This document shows positions 55,936-64,000 of a DNA stretch of 64,000 nt, one piece after another. Source of the DNA: Gymnothorax reevesii (taxonomy: Eukaryota; Chordata; Actinopteri; Anguilliformes; Muraenidae); NCBI GenBank assembly GCA_029721435.1, contig CM056574.1, positions 29,373,001-29,437,000 on the forward strand. Reading direction: 5' to 3'. The position numbers and the translations under genes are program-made. Positions within the stretch are counted from its first letter, which is position 1. The number at the start of each line of letters is the position of its first letter. The notes beneath the pieces are model-generated. The model worked only from the letters and a program-made list of their open reading frames with translations, did not search any database and was not told where the DNA came from.

Positions 55936-58900
55936 ATGGTGACGCCCCTGAGCAATTTTTTCTTATTGTGGGCGGGGTCTACTGCAGCATCCCAAGAAAA
56001 ACGAAAGGACCAGAATCCATTTCCCCAACTACCCCCTCCCCCTCAAACCACCCCATGCTACCCCACCCCCGCCAGCAGCAGGTGCAGAGAGGAAGTGATG
56101 ACGACAAAATGGCTATTCTGTGGTGGGCTGCCAAAATCAACACAAGTGTTTACACAAACTGCCAGCTTCAGAAAAGAAGAAGGTGGAGTGGCTACTGATG
56201 GTAGCGTTCTTGTCAACATTGGCAAGAGCCCCCTCGTTTGTGCTAACCACTTTTCACCAGACTCTTACAAAAATTATGGACAATATAGAGAAGGACTAGC
56301 TACCAAGCATATTCTCAAACCTGGAGCAACTCCAACAGTGCGAGACAGCACTGCTGACGAGAGAGCTGTAAGTATTTGATCATTGCATTGAAAAATATTT
56401 TACGTTTATTTAACTTTCTAAATGTGCTATCTAAACTTGCTATCATTGCTATGCTGCTCTTCATATGAGTAACGTTTACACATAACTTAGCCACAATAGA
56501 GGCTATGCAAAGCGTTTCAATAGCATTCGGAAAGAGTCTCACATCCAACCTTCATTTTTTTTGGTTTTTCATTTGCCAGAATGATGAATGTATTATTGGC
56601 AGTTTTATTAGTGAGAAGTGGGTTAAAATTTAATAATTATGAAAATTGCAAATGTATATGCTAGCTAGCTATTGATCAGCAGTCCACACGTTGTACTTTT
56701 GCCTGTAATGTTTGCCAAAAAGCCCTTCATTTTTATATTTTTTAAAACAGCATCAGTTTTCCATGTGTATGGGAATGCAACTCTAGATCCTTTAGTATAT
56801 TCAGTTACTATGGAGAGCTGACCGAAACGTGAACTGGGAACTGTATATTCGTAGCAGCAGCAATGTAATCAGGAATGTAAGGTATTTCATATAAGACCAG
56901 CTACGTCACCTGTCGTCTTTTTGCACAACTGCCGATGAGGGAAATGAGTAAGTCAATGTCCAGTCCTCAAGAGTTGCCTTCACACCCACACAACCACTCC
57001 TCTCCTCAACACCAGTCAAAAGGCCATGTAAGAGACCCCAATTAGAAGTACAGGAGGAGGATCCTTTCGAAGACAGCTCCATCTCACACATTGAGGATCA
57101 ACATAATTCTACAAAAGGTCCTGCAGACACAGTCACATTCCTCAGTGAGCCATCAGATGTGACGTGAGTTACTTTTGTCATATCAACTCTCAAATATAGC
57201 CTCGATTACTTTTTTGCCTTCCAGCAGTATTGAAGTTCTTCTTTTGCTGATTCTTGCTTCTCTCATATAATGGAATTTTCCACCCCTCCACACAAGACAC
57301 CTACATACATCGTGTATGAAAACTGCCTTCTGGAGCTCTTCAATGTATGCCCGGTGTTCCAGCGGGTATCAGATGTGGTGAAAAAAAGATGGCCACTTTC
57401 CTGTCTGTAGAACAGCAGTGTCCACACTGTTAGCTCTCTTGGAAAAGTGGAACAGCCAGCCAATTATTGGAAGCACTCCTGCTGCAAACCTTCACATTTC
57501 AGCTGCAGTGTATACCACGGGTGCATCGCTTTTCAAACTTGAGAAGGTAATTACAAATACTGAAATGATATTTTTTGATCACTCTTAGACAAATGTATAC
57601 ACAGTAGTTGCCTATTCTGTGCCTTTTCTCCTCAGATTTTCCATGCAATGCGGTTGCAAATCTTTCAGCATGACACCTTGAGAAGGCACAACAGAGTGTT
57701 TACAGAGCCAGCAATTGCGCACTTTGGGAAAACCACACAGGATCACATACTGGGCCAGCTCAGCCAGCGAAATGGCATCCTCGGTGGTGACTCACCAGGT
57801 ACCAAATATGCGACTCTGACAGTGGCTCATGCTTTTTTATGCGAAGAGAAGAACATGACATTTTTGAAATCACAGAAACATCATGTATTATGTTCAAGTC
57901 ATATATGTATTTTTTTAAGGTCATTCCGCAAAATGTGGAAGTTATACTTTGATGGATCTCAGGAACAACACTGTTGTTGATCTACAGCTGGTTCAGGTGG
58001 GTGAGAAGATATCATCTGTGGTCTATTTTACAAACCTGGTTTTTGACAATTCTAATGTCAAAAAGAATACATGGCTAACTTTGTTATTCTTTTTGTGTCC
58101 TCAGAACAATGAAGTGGGTGGCAGCTACCACAAGGAAAAAGAGGGTCTAAAGAAAAGCCTCCTGGAGTCACTTCAAGTGCCTATAGACAGCACAGACCGT
58201 CACCCTCAAATTCAAAAATTCCTGAGGGAGGCCAAAATGACTCATTATTAAGATGTCTGGCACATGAAGAAAGGTATTTATCTTCAGTTTTCCCATGCAG
58301 AGGGTGAAAATTTCAGTGTATGAGAACTACTTTCCCCATTTCAAGTCTGTTGGTCAGTGATCAGAGTGCAGTAGAGCATTGGCATAGCCCACTCTTAACA
58401 TATCCACACATTTTGAGCTATTATCACTGCTACTATCACTGACTGAAGTTGTACTTAGCTTAAAGAAGTCCAACAGTAACAAATTTTGAGGTTAATTTGT
58501 ACGTCTTACAAAACACTAAAAGCATGCATTTTTGAGCAGATATCTTGACAGAATAATCATAATATTTCTATTATAAGTCTTTATTTGTATATCAGTAAGA
58601 ATAATTTTGTGTTATTAGAGCTGTCCAAAAAGCTGGTGAAGATCTCACAAAGTAAGGATTGTGAGAAATTGCAGAAGTGGCTTCGCAGCATAAAAAAATC
58701 ACATCTACTGGACGGCTGCTTCATCATCATCAGGCCCAGAGAGAGTGGCAAAGTGGACGTTGATCCTAAATCATGTGCGAGACATCCACACCCATGAAGA
58801 CCCTCTTCATCCCCAGTGTTTGCTCCCAACATGCACTTCAAGAGACAAGGGAAAGGGCTGAAAGAAAGTGTGTTTTTCTAATATGCTCCAGAGATGTAAA

Positions 58901-59416
58901 GATTGTGTTGTCCTTGATAATATACTTATAAATGTCCACTACACCAAGATACCAATTATGTGCTGCACAGATTTCACTGTTGTGTGTTTCACCTTGACTT
59001 TATTGTCAAACATATTTTCCTATTTTCTTTCTTCAGGAACACCTGCCTTCTACAGATTGGAAAATCTGCTAACCAACAAAAGGGTCCTGAGAGATGTGGA
59101 GAAGTTGAGCCCTCACGACCAGACCTATTCGCTGGAGGCTTTCCATCGTGTCATTCTGCATTTTGTACCAAGCAATGTAGTCTTCCCTTTCATTGGAATG
59201 CTTTGCAAGTGAATAAGCCATCACTGTCCCTATCAGCTCAGTTCAAATATGTGTTAGCACCATCACATTTTAAGGTATCTTTTTATTCTAAGACTTTACC
59301 TAGCTGCCCTGCACTTCAATGAAAATGCTCAAAAAAGGCACAGCCAAGCCAATGAAAGCAAAGCCAACATTCTGTTCGTTACAAAACTTTATTTACAAGT
59401 CACAAATTATAAATAG
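55936..59416 (+). pseudogene. Spliced THAP-finger / DDE transposase-like pseudogene (Kolobok type likely)
   Basis: Recognisable exons with usable GT/AG junctions: THAP exon to 56367; about 56964-57163; about 57236-57546; 57636-57798; 57920-57996; 58105-58273; 58619-58867; 59037-59208; 59293-59416 (TAG). The THAP exon has LVCANHFSPDSYKN and LKPGATPTV, the C-x2-H and AVPT parts of the finger. Its N-terminal Cys pair is not convincing. Later exons carry GGDSPG-GHSAK, YTLMDLRNNTVVDLQLVQ, NNEVGGSYHKEKEGL, TDRHPQIQKFLRE and DVWHMKK, blocks I associate with fish THAP-containing transposase-like proteins; the Asp residues in GGD and TDRH are probably catalytic. Breaks: frameshifts near 57390 and 57425, TAA at 58249-58251 replacing a Tyr, a +1 shift at an A run near 58690, and a stop near 58858. 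P-element-type (THAP9) is a less likely alternative. Confidence 0.75.
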
Positions 59417-60008
59417 GCAAACACACGTAAAACACAAGGTTCTAGAGGCAGGCTGAAAAGCAGAATCAGAGCGGTGTTTTCGCTAGAAACTTAATAGAAA
59501 TGTCCTGGAGGCCATTAAGATTTATTTTAAATTGTTGAAAAACAGTATAATATGTCACCTTTAACTTCCACCTCATGAAGGATATTTTCAGTCATTCTTT
59601 ATCCTTGGAACATTTTATCAAAAGGGTTTCTCATCATGTTTCAATACAAGACCTTTGACAAGTCTTCTAGGCTTTTTTAGGATGCTACAAAATTTGCTCA
59701 TTCTCTAACCCATTTTCTGAAAAACATTATTTTTCATTTGATTTCAAAAAGCTGACAAATAGCCGATGACAAGTATCACAAGTGAATCTCATGAAACTGA
59801 AATAAAGTGGTATAAAATGGGCTCCCATTCAAAACCTACTAGAGAGAAGAATTCAGAGCAATGGTCAAAACTAAATACAGCTAAATTTTATACTGGCGCT
59901 ATCAGATGAAATATTTGACTAAATATCTCTGTTCAACATTAACACATGGAAAATGTCTAAAGTGCTAATGAAACAACACATTCACATCCCTATTCGTCAT
60001 ATAGTGAT
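59417..60008. other. Gene-free stretch
   Basis: This follows the stop codon of the THAP-type pseudogene. I see no terminal inverted repeat matching a segment 5' of that gene, so its transposon ends are not identified. Confidence 0.5.
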
Positions 60009-60185
60009 GTGACCTGACCAAGTGTTGTTATATGACAAAAAAAGGAGGCTTTTAGCATCCTTATTTGATGTGTTGGGTTAGGGTTCAAGTAGATGGTTTG
60101 GGGTTGAGGTTCATTTTAAACTGGGGTTAAATAAGGATGCCGAAAGTCTCCTTGTTCATCGTATATCAACGCTTTGTCAGGTCAC
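60009..60185. mobile_element. MITE with GTGACCTGAC ends
   Basis: GTGACCTGACCAAGTGTTG..ATATGACAA and GGAGGCTTTTAGCATCCTTATTT on the left are matched by AAATAAGGATGCCG..GTCTCC, TTCATCGTATATCAACGC and GTCAGGTCAC on the right. It is 177 bp with arms of about 57 bp. The centre includes GGGTTAGGGTT, another telomere-like phrase. Confidence 0.8.
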
Positions 60186-60345
60186 TTCCCTGAGTAAGCC
60201 GGGTCGGGATGAGACTGGGCTCTATGGAAACAGGCCCATTAATATTCAAAGCCTAAATCCAGTGTATGACCCGTTAGATGGGGTAAACACACAAACAAGC
60301 ATGATCGTAAAGCGGTTTTTTTGAAGAGCATGTGAACTTGGGTGT

Positions 60346-60372
60346 ATATGTTGTGTGTGTGTGTGTGTGTGT

Positions 60373-60415
<43 letters not shown>
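60346..60415 (+). repeat. TG microsatellite
   Basis: About 70 bp of (TG)n with GCG interruptions. The His-Thr-repeat minus frame is its shadow. Confidence 0.9.
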
Positions 60416-60417
<2 letters not shown>

Positions 60418-60559
60418 TATGTGCGCGCATGTGTGAGTTTGAGTGTTCGCAGGCCTAACAGACTACATATGTCATGGTTCTGGATGTTTGTGCATGTGTT
60501 TCGACTTTTCTTTGTGGCCCTTGTCCCGGGATGATATTGTTCCCCGGGCTATCAAATTA

Positions 60560-61228
60560 TTTACCCAGCTGGCTGATTGAGCTGGGGCGGCGCTGGAGGA
60601 TGATGCTGATTTTAAGAAAAATTGTTTTAAAACTCCGTGAAGACTTTGAACAAGTATTTTCTTGTTAAAATCCATCTATGAATTATCTACCGACGTCCAA
60701 TTGAAAGGAGATGTCACCCAACACTTCGAAGACAATGACAAAGTTCTCTTTAGTTTTTGGGTGAGGCATGATTTAGCCTCGAGTGTAGAGCTTGTCAAAG
60801 AAAATCTTACAATAGTTAAGTCCGCCAACCTCCTTGAGAACATCGCCAACTGCCAATTCCAGACGATGATTTGTGCAGTGCCACACAAACAGGTCTGGAA
60901 ATCTGGTACAAAGTTGTGCAGCAACTCTTCTGTCCGGCATTACTGATGCTCCATCACATACAAATGCCATAAAACACTCACCCAAGAAGTAGTCATCAAA
61001 GCCATTTTTATGAAGATATGCTGGCAGTTTCTCTGTAATATCATTTGCTGTGGTCCCATCCAACTCAAGCAGGTCAAAAAATATTGTGTCTGACTCTGCG
61101 TTGGCAATATCTGACCACAAACACACCACCAACACAGACTTTCCACTGATTGTGGTGGATTCATCAATCAATGCACAGTATTTTCATCTGTTTTTGACAA
61201 TGTCATCAGCCACTTTTTTTAAATAATC
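60560..61228 (-). pseudogene. hAT transposase core fragment (KIAA1586/ZMYM6-like hAT group)
   Basis: The 132-residue minus frame (61171 to 60773) reads IDESTTISGKSVLVV..., a spaced VCDGASVM, and WHCTNHRLELAV. These are the first catalytic Asp (D3), second catalytic Asp (D73) and the C-x2-H...LELAV signature (C99, H102) of hAT transposases in the subgroup that gave rise to KIAA1586/ZMYM-like proteins. The frame extends upstream through ADDIVKNR and a stop to about 61228. Downstream it continues past a stop (FFDKLYTRG-stop) into PKTKENF..., where a GRW-like block is expected and a second stop breaks it. BED finger, insertion domain and C-terminal dimerisation region are missing. Non-functional. 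Confidence 0.8.
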
Positions 61229-61529
61229 ATGCTAGCTAGCTAATAGTTGACGAAACCAATAGGGCGTTCAGTGTACCACACTCTCCAGTTTCCCATATTA
61301 AACAACATGTAGATCTGACCGAGCAATCTGATTGGTCAATTAGATGTTTAGAATGTTCTCAAATGAGTAAGACAGTACGGGTAGCCTGTGCTCAAATGAA
61401 AAATACCTCATTATCAAAAATGTCACTCCGCCTATCTTAGGTGCCAAGGCCATTTATTTAATTAATTTGTCAATTTGTTTGCATTTGTGCATTGAAATGA
61501 ACATTTAATAAATCAACAGATCTGTGAAT

Positions 61530-61654
61530 ATTTTTGGATGGTGGACATTGTACCGTTGCCTGGTCTGTTTGGGGTCTCCCCCCTACGGAAATAAAGCCTC
61601 CCTTTTTTTGTACTCTCTGGTGCTCGCTTGTGGTTCCTATATGTAATCCTGACA
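61530..61654 (+). mobile_element. LTR 3'-end fragment (plus orientation)
   Basis: The final 120 bp is nearly identical to the complement of 2779-2900: GGACATTGTACCGTTGCCTG, AATAAAGCCTCCCTTTTTTT, GTACTCTCTGGTGCTCGCTT, ending ATCCTGACA at 61654. It is truncated at its 5' end. The AATAAA-to-end distance (about 60 bp) supports a U5/R boundary in both copies. Confidence 0.85.
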
Positions 61655-61671
61655 GAGCTTACGTTTATTAA

Positions 61672-61803
61672 GCATTATTACACGCGAGGGTGTGCTTGAC
61701 CATCATTCTTGTCACGATAGTGATGCGGCTAGGCGCCGAGTTCCGTTTGCATCACTGAAGTGACAAGTATGACGGTCAAGCACAACCCTGAGTGTAATAA
61801 TGC
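61672..61803. mobile_element. 132-bp foldback MITE
   Basis: GCATTATTACACGCGAGGGT..GTGCTTGACC..CTTGTCAC on the left pairs with GTGACAAGTATGACGGTCAA..GCACAACCC..GTGTAATAATGC on the right, arms of about 44 bp. It begins 18 bp after the LTR end. Boundaries are clear; the duplication is not. Confidence 0.8.
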
Positions 61804-64000
61804 AATTATATAACACTTACCACCAAAATAAAATGTATAATCAAAATTTATTCATACTTTAGTCATTTCACTCTCAAAATATACGTTTTTTTTTTGCGAT
61901 AATTCTCTTTGTTTCCGTGGAAATACATAAGTTTTGACGTTAACTAGTCCTTGTGAGCCAGCCAATTTGGGCTTATGTTTTCTAAACATCGTGATTTCCT
62001 TAAACTGAATAAATACCGCACATAGCAACACAATTTTTTTCATTTTTAAGCTAACAGGTGCCGTGACAACAACTCAGCTCATCTTTATTGAACAAACTTA
62101 TATTGACGGTTATATTTCAATATAGGCAACGGCTTTCCAGTGTTGGCACCAGAACAAAAATCTATCTTTCAATAAACTCACCTGCAGATGTTTCATTTCA
62201 GATGGGGATGTGTCATTCCAGTGAATATAATGGAGAATCTGAGCCATTTTCTTTTAAATTAAAGGTTCTGGTGCCGTATTTTCAACACATATATAACTGG
62301 AATGCACGTAATGGGTTATTTTGCATGACACCGTTCGATGATAAAGTTATTGGGAGTGTTGTTTTACTCATCACACTCTACGTTAGAGTGGCCGATTGGT
62401 TGTATTGAGTAATGACAACGAATTGCTGATAAATGGCCTACAAACACCATCATGAACTAATTATTTGTCGATGGGACGTGACATAAAGTAATGCGGATGG
62501 CCGAACAGTAAATTTATCTGATCTGATCTGTTCTCTAGCCAGCTGGCATTAGTTTATGTATTTGGTTGTGGGTATTTTGAGGCTTAATATCGATTTAATG
62601 AAAGTTAACCGTTTGAAATATCATCTGGCATGCAAGTTATTATTGAACTCAGCTATGCCTGCCATCACGTGGCAAACGTGCCGGTAAACATTTGAAGCGG
62701 TTAGAATTTCAGGGATGATCAAATTCCATGTGTTGGAAGCTAGCATGATAAAAAACACCCCCACCAAATTAGATAGGTAGCTAGGACAGCTAAAACCCAT
62801 CTCTCCGCAGCAATACCCACCCACAATGAGGCCATTCTGTAGCCAACATTGCTTGCCACTTGTCATTGATCGTTCGCGATGAGAGTGCCAATGCATCACG
62901 CGGCTCACTCAAATAATGTTTGAAAGACATGCACTACTCCTTGAGATCTTTTTGCGAGTGAACGTCTTGCGCGTAAAGGGACAGGCGTTCAGCGCGTACT
63001 AGTACACAGTGTGTAATGGTACTACAAGCTCGTGTGAAGTCCCAGTACGCTGTAAAAAGTCCCGGTATGCCAGGGGCTAAAATCTAAAAGTGCCAGCCCA
63101 CTTAAAGCACTGATTTCCAAACAGAACATAAAATCTATCTTCACAGTAATGTCACGCATGGAAAATGACTTGAGAGAAAATATATGAGCAAGTAATTGCA
63201 GCATTTTACTGTACATGAGCAAAAAACATTTTTCACTAATTAAATTGTATTTTCCAATTGCCACACTGTGTGGTTTATCATTATATTTTCTAAATACCCT
63301 GTGATAAAATTAATTTACCATTATTTTTGCAAATACCAGCCCTGGTATGTAGTATATTGCAGTGTATTGCTGTATTTTCCAATGATGTAAACTTGCTCCT
63401 TTGAGTAAGGGAGCTTGCCAATATTCTGAATGCATTCAAATTTGAACAGGCATTCAAAAATGAACAAGTCTCCATTTGTGTTCAGTTAAAAAACGAACAG
63501 CAGAGTGTCCAAAAATGATCAAGCACGGGTTCATTTTCTTTCAAAAATGAACGAGCATGCATTAATTTTTGGATGCCACCCAGTCAAAAATGAACGCAGC
63601 CACCCTCTCTTGCATTACAAAATTAATCTGCTCTCCACTTCGCAAAATTTACACCAGCATGCGTAAATATTACCTTCTTACGTGAAAAAAATTCGTAAGA
63701 AGGCGTGTTTGGATATTCCTTTCCCCCACTAAAAACGATAAAACCTAAGTGACAATAATAGTACAGTATTAAGCTGCTTGCACACTAGACGCGAAACGAA
63801 TTTTTCGCATGACAGATTGCGTTGAATGCAGTGTCTTGTGTCCGAAAGCCTGACAGGGCTTTTAATATATCTCCGTGTCCGACAGTCCATTATTGTTTTT
63901 CATTTCTTCAAAACTACTGACTCTTTTAGATATTAAACATTAATGTTTTGATAAGAAGGCTCAGTTCTTCAAGATGAGTACCGAGAATTTCAATCAATGT
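61804..64000. other. Gene-free stretch with minor repeats
   Basis: Contains a possible inverted pair GTTGGCACCAGAAC (about 62143) / GGTTCTGGTGCC (about 62263); five to six spaced copies of TCAAAAATGAAC (63436, 63454, 63486, 63509, 63541, 63583); and one family-M MITE arm (CTTGCACACTAGACGCGAAA, about 63775-63835). I see no coding frame. Confidence 0.5.

Noticed and set aside
55936..59416. P-element (THAP9-like) assignment
   Set aside because: The blocks after the THAP finger (DSPG, EVGGS-EKEGL, TDRHPQIQ, DVWH) do not resemble P-element transposase as I know it; Kolobok-type is a better but unproven fit.

Overview
This is vertebrate nuclear DNA, most likely from a teleost fish. It is AT-rich and nearly gene-free, with CA/TG microsatellites. 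It is packed with repeat types common in teleost genomes: hAT-type foldback MITEs with 8-bp target duplications, solo LTRs, a CR1/L2/Rex1-group LINE, a Tc1 relic, a THAP-finger transposase relic and a hAT transposase relic. I see no intact host gene, rRNA, true tRNA, CRISPR array or bacterial-style operon. Strand and splice logic throughout are eukaryotic.

Layout. 1-18 kb is mostly unremarkable intergenic or intronic DNA, with one MITE (1797-2102), a textbook solo LTR (2779-3966), a locally duplicated block (6.3-7.6 kb) and a Myb/SANT-like coding fragment (15.8-16.1 kb). 19-23 kb is a Russian-doll block: an LTR carrying a 28-bp minisatellite is split by a second 1.68-kb LTR-type insertion flanked by GTCT, with a hAT element immediately downstream flanked by an exact 8-bp duplication. 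24.3-29.7 kb is a MITE cluster with a PHD-type zinc-finger exon from a probable pogo-type transposase. 29.7-41.6 kb is quiet except for a Tc1 transposase relic (33.6 kb) and the only long open frame, a 5'-truncated LINE reverse transcriptase (34.8-36.2 kb). 41.6-49 kb holds further LTR fragments, a tRNA-like relic and a LINE ORF1 esterase relic. 49.9-61.8 kb is the richest part: a 1.5-kb TIR transposon, a THAP exon relic, a local duplication, two large MITEs, a spliced THAP-plus-DDE transposase-like pseudogene whose splice junctions remain readable over about 3.4 kb (56.0-59.4 kb), a hAT pseudogene, and MITEs and an LTR end. 61.8-64 kb shows little.

How it fits together. Nothing here forms a working pathway. 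The coherent story is transposon accumulation: DNA-transposon proteins (two THAP, one hAT, one PHD, one Myb-like, one Tc1) all broken, and many non-autonomous elements that such enzymes may once have mobilised. The most notable objects are the multi-exon THAP transposase-like pseudogene, the dated nesting at 19-23 kb, the tripled MITE arm at 29.2-29.7 kb, and an unrecognised small ORF (53.4-53.7 kb, minus) at the edge of a local duplication. All family names come from recognition by eye; no database search was run.
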